The notes under the pieces: model-generated
Told to the model about the DNA's origin: nothing
The model's database searches: none
What the model saw: the letters and a program-made list of their open reading frames with translations, nothing else
Shown here: positions 51,184 to 60,534 of the stretch, piece by piece
Layout of the letters: every line of letters starts with the position of its first letter
Numbering within the stretch: the first letter of the stretch is position 1
Source: CAZOWW01 sp964583765
GTDB taxonomy: Bacteria; Actinomycetota; Actinomycetes; Actinomycetales; Kineosporiaceae
Direction of reading: 5' to 3'
Assembly (NCBI GenBank): GCA_964583765.1
Contig: CAZOWW010000014.1
Span: 3,350 to 67,349, forward strand
DNA length: 64,000 bases
Translations under genes and position numbers: made by a program

Positions 51184-53088
51184 ATGGTCTCCCTCGAGGC
51201 GATCCGAGGTCCGCAGGATTTGCGCGGCCTGACTCGCCCGGAACTTGACGACCTCGCGGCGCAGATCCGCCGTTTTCTCGTCCAGGCCGTGTCCCGGACG
51301 GGAGGGCACCTGGGACCCAACCTCGGGGTGGTCGAACTGACCCTGGCGTTGCACCGGGTCTTCGACTCGCCGCTGGACCGGATCGTCTTCGACACGGGGC
51401 ACCAGTCCTACGTGCACAAGATCCTCACCGGGCGCCAAGACTTCACCTTGCTGCGCAGCGCGGGCGGGGTGTCCGGGTATCCGAGCCGCAGCGAGTCGGG
51501 GCACGACGTCGTCGAGAACTCCCACGCGTCCACGGCCCTGTCCTGGGCGGACGGCATCGCCAAGGCGCACCAGTTGCGCGGCGAGTCGGACCGTGCGGTG
51601 GTGGCCCTGATCGGTGACGGCGCCCTCACCGGTGGCATGGCCTGGGAGGCCCTGAACAACATCGCGGCGGACCGCTCGCGACGGCTGGTCATCGTGGTGA
51701 ACGACAACGGGCGTTCCTATGCCCCGACCATCGGCGGGCTGGCGAACCACCTCTCGACCCTGCGCACCACGCGCGGCTACGAACGCTTCATGGAATGGGG
51801 CAAGAACGCCCTGCAACGCAGCGGGCCGCCCGGCCGGCTGGCCTTCGACGCCCTGCACGGGGTGAAGAAGGGGATCAAGGACATCGTCGCCCCGCAGGGC
51901 ATGTTCGAGGACCTCGGGCTGAAGTACGTCGGACCGGTGGACGGCCACGACATCGACGCCGTGGAGCACGCCCTGCGCCGGGCGAAGGCGTACGGCGGGC
52001 CGGTGATCGTGCACGCGATCACCCACAAGGGCCACGGCTACGCGCCCGCGGAGAACGACGAGACCGACCACTTCCACGCCACGGCCGCGATGGACCCGGT
52101 CACCGGTCGGGCCCTGGGCGTGGCACCGGCCTCGTGGACGGGGGTCTTCGCCGAGGAACTCGTCCGGGCGGCCCGGGAACGGTCCGACATCGTCGCGATC
52201 ACCGCGGCCATGCTGATCCCGGTGGGCCTGCAGTCCTTCGCGGAGGAGTTCCCCGATCGGGTCTTCGACGTCGGTATCGCCGAGCAGCATGCGGTGACCT
52301 CGGCCGCGGGGATGGCCTATGCCGGGCTGCACCCGGTGGTCGCCGTCTATGCGACCTTCCTCAACCGCGCCTTCGACCAGGTGTTGATGGACGTCGCCCT
52401 GCACCGTGCGGGGGTGACCTTCGTGCTCGACCGGGCCGGGGTCACCGGGGAGGACGGTCCCAGCCACCACGGCATGTGGGACCTCTCGATGCTGCAGTTG
52501 GTGCCGGGTATCCGGGTGGCGGCGCCGCGCGACGCGGCCACGCTGCGCCAGGAACTGGCCGAGGCACTGGCCGTGGACGACGCCCCCACCGTGGTGCGTT
52601 TCGCCAAGGGCGCGTTGCCCGCCGAGATCCCCGCTCTGGACACCGTCGGCGGCATGGACGTCGTGGCGTGCTCCGGCGAACCCGACGTGCTGCTGGTCGC
52701 CGTCGGGGCGATGGTGCCGTTGTGTCTGGACGTGGCCCGGAGGCTCGCGGCCCAGGGGGTCGGGGTGACCGTGGTCGACCCGCGCTGGGTGCTGCCGGTG
52801 GATCCTGCGTTCCCGGACCTCGCGGCGCGGCACCGGCTCGTCGGCGTGGTCGAGGACAACGGGCGGGTCGGTGGGGTCGGGGCGCGGCTCGCCCTGGAAC
52901 TGGCCGGCCGGGGGGTGTTCACCCCGGTGCGTCCCTTCGGCCTGCCGCAGGAGTTCCTCGCCCAGGCCCGGCGGTCCGAGGTGCTCGATCGCGTGAGCCT
53001 GACGGCCCAGGACGTCTCCCGGGAGATCGTCGAGACGATGGTCCGGATCGATGCGCCGGCCACGATGGAGATCAACGTCAAGGGCTGA
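51184..53088 (+). CDS. dxs: 1-deoxy-D-xylulose-5-phosphate synthase
   Basis: 634 aa thiamine-diphosphate enzyme joining pyruvate and glyceraldehyde-3-phosphate, first step of the MEP isoprenoid pathway. Motifs: GGHLGPNLGVVELTLALH, FDTGHQSYVHKILTGR, the ThDP-binding GDGALTGGMAWEALNN, and the transketolase domain with FDVGIAEQHAVTSAAGMA and RAGVTGEDGPSHHG. The ATG at 51184 has AGGAGG 10 nt upstream; the frame is open to 51103. A 30-nt tandem repeat begins at its stop. Confidence 0.95.
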   Translation: MVSLEAIRGPQDLRGLTRPELDDLAAQIRRFLVQAVSRTGGHLGPNLGVVELTLALHRVFDSPLDRIVFDTGHQSYVHKILTGRQDFTLLRSAGGVSGYPSRSESGHDVVENSHASTALSWADGIAKAHQLRGESDRAVVALIGDGALTGGMAWEALNNIAADRSRRLVIVVNDNGRSYAPTIGGLANHLSTLRTTRGYERFMEWGKNALQRSGPPGRLAFDALHGVKKGIKDIVAPQGMFEDLGLKYVGPVDGHDIDAVEHALRRAKAYGGPVIVHAITHKGHGYAPAENDETDHFHATAAMDPVTGRALGVAPASWTGVFAEELVRAARERSDIVAITAAMLIPVGLQSFAEEFPDRVFDVGIAEQHAVTSAAGMAYAGLHPVVAVYATFLNRAFDQVLMDVALHRAGVTFVLDRAGVTGEDGPSHHGMWDLSMLQLVPGIRVAAPRDAATLRQELAEALAVDDAPTVVRFAKGALPAEIPALDTVGGMDVVACSGEPDVLLVAVGAMVPLCLDVARRLAAQGVGVTVVDPRWVLPVDPAFPDLAARHRLVGVVEDNGRVGGVGARLALELAGRGVFTPVRPFGLPQEFLAQARRSEVLDRVSLTAQDVSREIVETMVRIDAPATMEINVKG

Positions 53089-53142
53089 CGGAGAGACGAC
53101 GGCGGCGCCGCCGGCTGACGGGGAGACGCCGGGGGCGCCGCT
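53083..53142. repeat. tandem 30-nt repeat beginning at the dxs stop codon
   Basis: Units 53083-53112 and 53113-53142 share GGCTGACGG(A/G)GAGACG(A/C)CGG. The first includes the dxs TGA; the second runs to the end of the convergent gene. Confidence 0.75.
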
Positions 53143-54073
53143 ACTGCTTGCGGCGCCAGGTGATCCCGGATGCGGGGCGCTGCGGCCGTCCGTCGGCGCG
53201 CAGGTCCACGGTGGGGGTCCGCTCGGGTGCGACGTCCGGCGGGTCCTCGAGAAGACCCTCGCGCACCGGGTCGCCCCCTTCCCGCGCCATCCCGACCTCG
53301 TCCCGGGTGATGAGCAGCGGTCGCGGCAGGCCCTGCGCGAAGGGGTCGGTGGCGGTCCAGGCCGCTCCGGTGAAGGCCGGGTCGATCCGGGTCAGGTCGA
53401 ACCAGCCGCGGGTCCGCATGGGCACGGCCACGGCCCGCATGCCGGTGTGGTCGCTGTCGGCGAGCAGTCGGCGCACGGCGGAGGTGGTGAGCAGGGTGAG
53501 CACGTCACAGCCGCCGACCGGGCGGATCACGCCGTGCCCGGTGCCGTCCCGCCGGAGCCTGGCGGCGGCGAGGGCGCCCATCCGCTCGGCGTGTTCGAGC
53601 GCGGTGGTCCACCAGCGGGTGGCGAGTTCCTCGGGGTCGGGAGCGAAGCCCTCGAACACGTCCGGGTAGAGGGTGGTCACCGCGTCCGGGTCCTCGAGCG
53701 CGCCGCGGACTCCCAGGCCCCGCTCCAGGACCCCGCCCCGGAAGCTCTCCCGGCACCAGCCGAGTCCCGGGTGGTCCGCGTGCTCGCGCGGCAGCGCCAC
53801 CATTCGGACCTCGGCGCTCCAGCGCTCGACGAGCGGAGCGCCGCCGTCGAGGACGGCCCGTCGCAGCCGGAGCCAGTTCGCGATCCGTCCGCGGGCGACC
53901 TCCCCGCCCGGGTCGCGGTCACCGACGAGACGCAGGATCCGGAACCAGGTGAGGTCCGTGGGCCCTGCCAGGCTGAGAGCGAACCCGTCATCACGGGGAG
54001 TGACGTCAATGTCGTGGAGGACGCTGACGGCGAGTACGCACTGGCGCAGTTCGAGGGTATCCGGCGAGATCAC
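53141..54073 (-). CDS. conserved actinobacterial protein of unknown function
   Basis: 310 aa. Visible blocks: DTLELRQCVLAVSVLHDIDV, VERWSAEVRMVALPREHADHPGLGWCRESFRGG, RWWTTALEHAERMGALAAARL, FDLTRIDPAFTGAAW and a charged C-terminus. No signal peptide or membrane segment. I chose the GTG at 54073, because TACGGT (54085-54080) ends exactly 6 nt upstream, over the TTG at 54112. It follows rnd on the minus strand. No enzyme motif is recognised. Confidence 0.75.
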   Translation of the reverse strand: MISPDTLELRQCVLAVSVLHDIDVTPRDDGFALSLAGPTDLTWFRILRLVGDRDPGGEVARGRIANWLRLRRAVLDGGAPLVERWSAEVRMVALPREHADHPGLGWCRESFRGGVLERGLGVRGALEDPDAVTTLYPDVFEGFAPDPEELATRWWTTALEHAERMGALAAARLRRDGTGHGVIRPVGGCDVLTLLTTSAVRRLLADSDHTGMRAVAVPMRTRGWFDLTRIDPAFTGAAWTATDPFAQGLPRPLLITRDEVGMAREGGDPVREGLLEDPPDVAPERTPTVDLRADGRPQRPASGITWRRKQ

Positions 54074-54079
54074 CGGCTC

Positions 54080-54085
54080 ACCGTA
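54080..54085 (-). promoter_or_regulatory. -10 element TACGGT for the 310-aa unknown gene
   Basis: Hexamer ending 6 nt before the GTG at 54073, lying inside the longer open frame. It supports a leaderless start. Confidence 0.55.
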
Positions 54086-54168
54086 GCTCAGAGTGACGAT
54101 GGCGGGGGGCAACTGCCGTCCGGGAGTACCCGGCCGGCGGACCCCCGTTCGGTGGATGTGGGCGCGGC

Positions 54169-55599
54169 TCAGTCTGTCGTGGTGGACAGGGCGAGGGTGA
54201 GCGTGCTCACCGTGAGCTCGATCTGCCAGGGGCGTGCTCCCTGCTGGCGCAGCGCCTCGGCCACGGTCTCCTCGTCGATCGGCCGAGGGGGCTCCCAGGC
54301 GAGACGGCGCACCGTGTCGGGGGCGAGCAGGTTCTCGACCGGGAGGTGGAACGCGTCGGCGAGCTTCCCGAGCCCGACGCGGGCGGCGGCCAGACGGGCG
54401 GCCGCCTCGGGGTCGCGGTCACTCCAGAGGCGGGCGGGCGGTGGCCCCTCGGCGGGCAGGTGCTGGGGCGGCAGCTCGGCGTCGGGCACTTCTCGGGCCC
54501 GCCGGACCGCCTCGGCCCACCGTCGGGAGTACCGGTGCGCACCACGCCCCGCGAACCCGCGCAGTCCGTCCAACCCCGCCGCCGTGGCGGGTTGGGCGAG
54601 CGCGGCCTCGATGATGGCCGAGTCCGGCAGCAACCGGCCGGGGGAGACGTCCCGGGAACGGGCGATCTGGTCGCGTTCGAGCCACAGCTCGCGCACGGTG
54701 GCGAGATGCCGCCGGCTGCGCACGCGGTGCAGGCCGGAGGTGCGCCGCCAGGGGTCCACCCGGGCGGGAGGTGGTGGTGCGGTGGCGACGGCGGCGAACT
54801 CCTCCCACGCCCAGGCGAGCTTGCCCTGCCGTTCCAGCTCCTCGGCGACCCGGTCCCGCAGGTCCACGAGCACCTCGACGTCCAGCGCCGCGTACCGCAA
54901 CCAGGGCTCGGGCAGCGGCCGGGTCGACCAGTCGACGGCGGAGTGCTCCTTGGCCAGGACCAGACCGAGGAGTTCCTCGACCATCGAGGCGAGGCCCACG
55001 CGGGCGAAGCCGGCCAGCCGACCGCCCAGTTCGGTGTCGAACAGGCGGGTCGGGCGGAGTCCGAGCTCGGCGAGGCAGGGCAGGTCCTGGGACGCGGCGT
55101 GCAGCACCCACTCGGTGTCGGCGAGCGCGTCCGAGAGCGGGGAGAGGTCATCCAGGGAGGTCGGGTCGAGCAGTGCGGTGCCGGCGCCTGCGCGCCGGAT
55201 CTGCACCAGGAAGGCGCGTTGTCCGTAGCGGTGCCCGGAGGCACGCTCGGCGTCCACGGCCACCGGACCGTGGCCCGCGGCGAACCGGGCGATCACCTCG
55301 GCGAGCTCGGCAGGTTCCGTGCTCACGGGAGGCACGCCGTCCGCGGGACGGTCCAGGGCCACGAGGGTGCGCGCCGGCACCGCGGACCCGCCCGGGCGAC
55401 CGTGGGACGCCCCCGCGTCGGGGGAGGTGGGCTCCGTCCTCGGGTCGGGGGAGGTGGGCACTGTTCCCTCGGAGGGGGACGTGGGAGCTGCCCTCGTGCC
55501 GGGGGATTCGGGCACGGCGCCGTCAGGGGAGGTCTGGGGGTAGGCAGCAACGGTTTCGGGCGCCTTCGAGCGTGCGCCCGCTGCATCATCCAACGGCAC
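54169..55599 (-). CDS. rnd: ribonuclease D-like 3'-5' exonuclease with HRDC domain
   Basis: 476 aa. A disordered N-terminus of about 85 residues has TSPD/TSPS repeats. The DEDD exonuclease domain shows PVAVDAERASGHRYGQRAFLVQ (Exo I Asp/Glu), VLHAASQDLPCLAELGL (Exo II) and YAALDVEVLVDLRDRV (Exo III). C-terminal HRDC-type domains follow (VRELWLERDQIARSRDVSPGRLLPD). It trims RNA 3' ends. I chose the GTG at 55599: TACGGT ends 6 nt upstream; the frame is open to 55701. Gene order rnd-regulator-DUF3000 matches other actinobacteria apart from the inserted PTS block. Confidence 0.9.
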   Translation of the reverse strand: MPLDDAAGARSKAPETVAAYPQTSPDGAVPESPGTRAAPTSPSEGTVPTSPDPRTEPTSPDAGASHGRPGGSAVPARTLVALDRPADGVPPVSTEPAELAEVIARFAAGHGPVAVDAERASGHRYGQRAFLVQIRRAGAGTALLDPTSLDDLSPLSDALADTEWVLHAASQDLPCLAELGLRPTRLFDTELGGRLAGFARVGLASMVEELLGLVLAKEHSAVDWSTRPLPEPWLRYAALDVEVLVDLRDRVAEELERQGKLAWAWEEFAAVATAPPPPARVDPWRRTSGLHRVRSRRHLATVRELWLERDQIARSRDVSPGRLLPDSAIIEAALAQPATAAGLDGLRGFAGRGAHRYSRRWAEAVRRAREVPDAELPPQHLPAEGPPPARLWSDRDPEAAARLAAARVGLGKLADAFHLPVENLLAPDTVRRLAWEPPRPIDEETVAEALRQQGARPWQIELTVSTLTLALSTTTD

Positions 55600-55605
55600 A
55601 GGGCC

Positions 55606-55611
55606 ACCGTA
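55606..55611 (-). promoter_or_regulatory. -10 element TACGGT for rnd
   Basis: Ends exactly 6 nt before the GTG at 55599; leaderless type. Confidence 0.6.
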
Positions 55612-55697
55612 GGGCAGGAGCGGCGTCCGTGCGTCGAGCAACACCAGGCTCGGGCAACAACCCCGGTGGTCGGACAGTCGGGACGGTTCCGGCGCGA

Positions 55698-57686
55698 TCA
55701 CTCCTTGGCGGTGGACATGCGGGCGAGCTGGGCCGCGATCTCGGTGGCGTACTGCTCGGCGTCCTGGCCGACCACCAGGTGCCAGGTGCCCTCGCCGACC
55801 CGGACCGCCCCGGCCACCCCCGCGGAGCGCAGCCCTGCCAGGTCCACCGCCGCGTCGTTCCGCACCACCACCCGGAGCCGCGTGCTGGCCGTCGGCGCGA
55901 CCTCGACCAGGTTGCCCGGGCCGCCCAGGCGCGTCACCCAGCGCTGGGCCTTCTGCGGAGCGTGGGGGTCACCGGGGCGTGCCCGCTCCGGGTCCCCAGG
56001 GCGCGTCCAGGCCACGTCGCCGTCCCGGAGCTCCTCAGCCATGGAGAAGTCGACGAGGGGATCGGCACCGTCGTCGGTGGACCGGAGGTACTCCTCGAGA
56101 TCGGTCTTGAGGTTCTCCGAGCGCGGGCCGAAGACCGCCTGGAGGTTGTCGCCCACCCGGAGCACCCCCGCCGCGCCCAGGGCCCGCAGCTCGCCCTCGT
56201 CCGCCCGGGCGACGTCGTGCACGCGCACGCGCAGCCGGGTGATGCACGCGTCCAGGTCCCTGATGTTCTCGCGACCGCCGAACGCCCGCACCAACCGGCG
56301 GGCCAGGTCGTCGTCCGCCCCGTTGCCGTGGGCGCGGTCGTGGCGGGCCCGTTTGCGGGTGCCCCGGTCGTGCTCGCCCGGGCCGGCGTCCTCCTCGGCG
56401 TCCTCACCGGCGGGTCCCCGGCCCGGGGTGCGCAGATCGAGGCGGGTGATGAGCGTGGAGAACGTGAGGAAGTAGAGGACGAAGTACAGCGGGCCGATCA
56501 GGAGCACCAGCCAGGGCCGGGTGCCGTTGGCGTAGAAGAGCCCGTAGTCGATCGCCCCCTGGGAGAACGTGTAGCCGAGCCGGGCACCGGCCAGGTACAT
56601 GATCGGGAAGGCGAGGCCCGCCAGGACCATGTGCACCACGTACAGGATCGGCGCGACGAACAGGAACGTGAACTCGATCGGTTCGGTGATGCCGGTGAGG
56701 AACGAGGTGAGGGCCGCCGAGAGCATGATCGAGCCGACGCGCAGCCGGTTCTCCGGTCGGGCGGTGCGCCAGATCGCGCAGGCCGCCCCCGGGAGGCCGA
56801 ACATCTTGAACAGGAACCCGCCGGCGAGGATCCCCGACGACGAGTGGCCTTTGAAGAAGCAGGTCAGGATGCCCTGGCAGCCGGGCCAGCCACCGACGTT
56901 GAGGGTGTAGAAGAACGGGGCGTTCCAGATGTGGTGCAGGCCGAACGGAACCAGGGCGCGCTCGACGAGGCCGTAGACCAGCACCGTCACCGGGGTGTTC
57001 GCCCGCAGCAGGCCGTTCGCGCCGTGGTCGATCAGATCGCCGATCGGTGGCCAGGCGAAGGCCAGGACCAGCCCGAGTCCGATGGACGCGAAGGCCGTGA
57101 CGATGGGCACGAACCGCTTGCCCGCGAAGAATCCCAGATAGGGCGGGAGCGAGATGCGGAAGAACCGGTTGAAGAGCAGGCCGGCGACCACCCCGACGAT
57201 GATCCCGCCGAAGACACCCGTGTCGAGCGTGGTCTGGCCGAGCACCGTCGTGGTGCGGATACCCCGTGCCGTGGCCACCACGCCGAGGGTGCCGTTCATG
57301 ACCAGGTACCCGACGGTCGCGGCGAGCGCCGAGACGCCGTCGTTGCGGGTGAGGCCCAGGGCCACCCCGATCGCGAAGATGAGGGGCAGGGCGCCGAAGA
57401 CCGGGTCGCCGGAGCCCTGCAGGATCTGCAGGAACGTGTAGACCGGTCGGGACACCAGACCCGCCGAGACCGGATCGCCCACGGCCCCGGTCGCGCTGCA
57501 GGCCGCGGTCACCCCGTGCACCGCGCAGTGCCCCAGGCCGGTGGCCTTCTGCTGCAGCCAGCCGATGAAGGCGCTGCCGACCCCCAGGAGGATGCCGGCG
57601 ACCGGCAGTACCGCCACGGGCAGCATGAGGGACTTCCCGAGCTTCTGCAGGAACCCGAACGCGCCGCCGCCGGGCCGGGAGGTCAT
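55698..57686 (-). CDS. PTS sugar permease EIIC-EIIB-EIIB'
   Basis: 662 aa glucose/N-acetylglucosamine-type PTS permease. The EIIC part (residues about 1-420) has ten or so helices, starting LQKLGKSLMLPVAVLPVAG, with YLGFFAGKRFVPI, GLHHIWNAPFFY and the substrate motif LTGITEPIEF. The first EIIB domain (about 450-530) has the phosphorylated Cys in LDACITRLRV. A second EIIB-like domain (about 580-660) aligns but reads PTASTRLRV, with no Cys. The ATG overlaps the upstream EIIA-HPr-EI stop (TGATG). Substrate between glucose and GlcNAc cannot be decided. Confidence 0.92.
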   Translation of the reverse strand: MTSRPGGGAFGFLQKLGKSLMLPVAVLPVAGILLGVGSAFIGWLQQKATGLGHCAVHGVTAACSATGAVGDPVSAGLVSRPVYTFLQILQGSGDPVFGALPLIFAIGVALGLTRNDGVSALAATVGYLVMNGTLGVVATARGIRTTTVLGQTTLDTGVFGGIIVGVVAGLLFNRFFRISLPPYLGFFAGKRFVPIVTAFASIGLGLVLAFAWPPIGDLIDHGANGLLRANTPVTVLVYGLVERALVPFGLHHIWNAPFFYTLNVGGWPGCQGILTCFFKGHSSSGILAGGFLFKMFGLPGAACAIWRTARPENRLRVGSIMLSAALTSFLTGITEPIEFTFLFVAPILYVVHMVLAGLAFPIMYLAGARLGYTFSQGAIDYGLFYANGTRPWLVLLIGPLYFVLYFLTFSTLITRLDLRTPGRGPAGEDAEEDAGPGEHDRGTRKRARHDRAHGNGADDDLARRLVRAFGGRENIRDLDACITRLRVRVHDVARADEGELRALGAAGVLRVGDNLQAVFGPRSENLKTDLEEYLRSTDDGADPLVDFSMAEELRDGDVAWTRPGDPERARPGDPHAPQKAQRWVTRLGGPGNLVEVAPTASTRLRVVVRNDAAVDLAGLRSAGVAGAVRVGEGTWHLVVGQDAEQYATEIAAQLARMSTAKE

Positions 57687-60313
57687 CAGAGCGCGTCCTC
57701 CTCGGCCGAGGTGGGGACCAGGGCACGCACGGCCGCCGCGCTCTCCTCGCCGAGGGCCTCCTCGGCCAGGGCCCGGCACTGTTCGAGGGAGAGCGTGCGG
57801 ACCAGTGCCTTGACGGCGGGGAGGGCGGGCACGGCCACGCTCAGTTCGAGCACGCCGAGGCCGATGAGCAGCGGCACGGCCTGGGGATCCGCGGCGATCC
57901 CGCCGCAGACGGCGGCCCACCGGCCGGCGGCCGCGGCGGCGGCGGTGGCCCGGCGGACCAGGGCCAGGACCGCGGGGTGCAGGCCGTCCACCTGGGGGGC
58001 CAGCTTCGGGTGACCGCGGTCCATGGCCAGGGTGTACTGGGCGAGGTCATTGGTGCCCAGGCAGAAGAAGTCGGCCTCGGCCGCGAACCGGGGGGCGGTC
58101 AACGCCACCGAGGGGACCTCGACCATGATGCCGACGGGTATCGGTTCCACGCCCAGGCGTTCCCGCTCCTCCTCCAGGATCGCCCGAGCCGCGCGGTAGT
58201 CGTCGAGGGTGGCGATCATCGGGAAGGCCACGTGCACCCGCGGACCGACACCCACGGTGCGCAGGACCGCGCGCAACTGGGTGCGCAGCACCGCGGGCCG
58301 GGCGAGAGCGGCCCGGACGCCCCGTTCGCCGAGCAGCGGGTTCTCCTCGGGCGGGATGCCCAGGAAGGGGAGCGCCTTGTCCCCGCCGACGTCCAGGGTG
58401 CGCACCACCAGGGGGCGGTGCGGTGGGAGGGTACGGGCGATCTGCCGGTAGACGTGCGCCTGCTCGTCCTCGTCGGGGGCGGTGCCGCGCCCGAGGAACA
58501 GGAACTCCGAGCGCAGCAGCCCCACGCCCTCCGCTCCCTGGGCGACCGCGGTGTAGGCGTCGTCCACTCCTGCCACGTTGGCCAGCACCCGGATGCGGTG
58601 CCCGTCGACGGTGACGGCGGGCTCGTGCGCGTGAGCCAGTTCGACGGCCCGGCGCTCGGTGCGGCGGGCCTGGCGGCGCCAGATCCGCTCGACCTCGGCC
58701 TCGGTGACGTCGAACCGCAGGGTGCCACTGGCTCCGTCGATCACCGCCCGCGTGCCGTCGGGGATGTCCAGGGCCCGGACGTCGATGCCGGCCACGGCCG
58801 GGATGTCGAGGGAACGCGCCAGGATCGCGGCGTGGGAGGAGGCGCCCCCGCCGGTGGTGACCACACCGACGACGAGGCTGCGGTCGAGGGTGGCCGTGCC
58901 TGCGGCGCTGAGGTGCTCGGCGACCAGGATCGAGTGCGGGGGGAGCGGCCCGTGGTGCGCGCGGTGGCCGGTCAGCTCCTCCAGGACCCGCTGGCCGACG
59001 TCCCGCACGTCCAGGGCGCGGGCGGCCAGCACCGTGGAGCTCAGGGCGGCGAGCCGGTCGGCGTAGACGGTGTAGGCGGCCCGCCAGGCGAAAGCCGCCC
59101 CCTTGCCCTTGTCGATCGCCCCGGTGACCAGGTCCAGCAGTTCCGGGTCGCGCAGGATCTCCCGGTGGGCGCCGAAGATCGCGGCCTTGTCGAGGTCGGC
59201 CTCCTGCCGTAGCCGGTCCTCCAGCGCCCACAGCTGGGTCTGTGCCCGGTCGATGGCGTCGTTGAGCCGGCGCCGCTCGGAGTGGTGGTCCCGGCCCTCC
59301 TCGACGACCTCGACGTCCTCGTGGCGGACCTGGACGACGGTGCCCACGGCCAGGCCCGGGGAGGCTGCGGCGCCGACGAGCTCGCGCCCCGAGGACGTGC
59401 CCGCGGCCCCGGTGCCTTCCTGCCCGTTGCTGCCGGTCCGGCCGGTGGTGGCGAGCTGGGGTGCCCACGGCGCGGGAACAGGCAGCGGGGTGACGCCCTC
59501 CTCACCGAGTCCGGCGGCGATCGCCGCGGACAGTTCCTCGGCGGCCCGCTCGGCGTCCGGGCCCGTGGCGATGATGCGCACGCCTGCGCCGGGTCCCACC
59601 TCCAGCCCCATCACCGCGATGATCGACTTCGCGTTGACCCGGACGTCGTCGAGCATCAACCGGACGTCGCCGGAGAAGCGCTGGGCGGCGCGCGCGAGCA
59701 TCGCGGCGGGTCGCGCGTGCAGTCCGAACGGGTTGGGCACGAGCACGATCGGGGACATGACCTGCTGGGGGGACGGCCCGTCGAGCGCGTCCAGCCGGCC
59801 CGGTCCCTCCGGTGCGTCGTCGGCGTCCCGCGCAGGGCGACCCGAGAGCCGGACCTCGGCCACCGGGTCGCCGACCTCCACGCACCCGGTGAGCGGGGTG
59901 AGGGAGCTGACCAGATCCGTGGAGGTGACGACGACCTGGGTGAGCAGGCTCTTCGCCCGGCGGGCGACGAGGTCCAGGTCGAAGGAGACGAGCAGGTCGC
60001 CGGCGTGCACCTGGGCACCCGCCGTGATGTGCGCGGTGAATCCCTCGCCCCGCAGGGTGACGGTGTCCAGGCCGACGTGCAGCAGGATGTCGAGGCCGTC
60101 GGCGGTGCGCAGGGTCAGGGCATGCCCCGAGGGGTGGATCTGGACCACCTCGCCGTCCACGGGGGCGTGCAGGCGCCCGTCGAACGGGTCGATCGAGATC
60201 CCCTCGCCCACCAGCTTCTGCGCGAAGACCGGGTCCGGCACCGTCTCCATCGGCACCAGGATCCCGCTCACCGGTGCGAGCAGGGTGACGCGTCGGCGGG
60301 GTGTCGTGCTCAT
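57686..60313 (-). CDS. PTS EIIA-HPr-Enzyme I fusion
   Basis: 875 aa with all soluble phosphotransfer steps. EIIA of the glucose type (about 5-160) has His64 (SGHALTL) and the phospho-acceptor His79 (DILLHVGLD). HPr (about 185-280) has His in NPFGLHARPAAM and the regulatory Ser region NAKSIIAVMGL. Enzyme I (about 310-875) has the phospho-His in TTGGGASSHAAILARS, PEP-site GTNDLAQYTLAMDRG and CGGIAADP, where the family usually has CGELAGD. The ATG at 60313 follows GGAGGAG. With the EIICBB gene downstream it makes a complete self-sufficient PTS. Confidence 0.93.
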   Translation of the reverse strand: MSTTPRRRVTLLAPVSGILVPMETVPDPVFAQKLVGEGISIDPFDGRLHAPVDGEVVQIHPSGHALTLRTADGLDILLHVGLDTVTLRGEGFTAHITAGAQVHAGDLLVSFDLDLVARRAKSLLTQVVVTSTDLVSSLTPLTGCVEVGDPVAEVRLSGRPARDADDAPEGPGRLDALDGPSPQQVMSPIVLVPNPFGLHARPAAMLARAAQRFSGDVRLMLDDVRVNAKSIIAVMGLEVGPGAGVRIIATGPDAERAAEELSAAIAAGLGEEGVTPLPVPAPWAPQLATTGRTGSNGQEGTGAAGTSSGRELVGAAASPGLAVGTVVQVRHEDVEVVEEGRDHHSERRRLNDAIDRAQTQLWALEDRLRQEADLDKAAIFGAHREILRDPELLDLVTGAIDKGKGAAFAWRAAYTVYADRLAALSSTVLAARALDVRDVGQRVLEELTGHRAHHGPLPPHSILVAEHLSAAGTATLDRSLVVGVVTTGGGASSHAAILARSLDIPAVAGIDVRALDIPDGTRAVIDGASGTLRFDVTEAEVERIWRRQARRTERRAVELAHAHEPAVTVDGHRIRVLANVAGVDDAYTAVAQGAEGVGLLRSEFLFLGRGTAPDEDEQAHVYRQIARTLPPHRPLVVRTLDVGGDKALPFLGIPPEENPLLGERGVRAALARPAVLRTQLRAVLRTVGVGPRVHVAFPMIATLDDYRAARAILEEERERLGVEPIPVGIMVEVPSVALTAPRFAAEADFFCLGTNDLAQYTLAMDRGHPKLAPQVDGLHPAVLALVRRATAAAAAAGRWAAVCGGIAADPQAVPLLIGLGVLELSVAVPALPAVKALVRTLSLEQCRALAEEALGEESAAAVRALVPTSAEEDAL

Positions 60314-60534
60314 CGACCTACCATCTCCTCCTCGGGGCTCCGGTCGGTGCCGGCCGCGCCGGGACGAGGAGAACACCTGTTGCGGGTGCGGGTCGCGCTT
60401 GCGGTCGTAGTGGTCGCTCTTACCGGGACAAAAGGTCACTCTTTCCGGAATCCGTCCATTGTGATGGACGCCACCTGGGCGAACCGGAGAGGATCACCGG
60501 TGGCCGGGGGTGGGGGAGCGGGGAGAATGCGCAG
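60314..60534. promoter_or_regulatory. divergent PTS/two-component promoter region
   Basis: 221 nt. CGTCCAT-TGTG-ATGGACG (60453-60470) is a 7-bp inverted repeat and TTCCGGAA (60443-60450) a palindrome just beside it. On the plus strand GAGAAT (60523-60528) ends 6 nt before the kinase GTG. The inverted repeat sits about 65 nt upstream of the kinase and 140 nt upstream of the PTS gene, a good place for the response regulator. Confidence 0.5.

Noticed and set aside
54771..58013. 1080-codon plus-strand open frame
   Set aside because: Spans the opposite strand of rnd, the PTS permease and part of the PTS fusion. Composition is that of a shadow frame.
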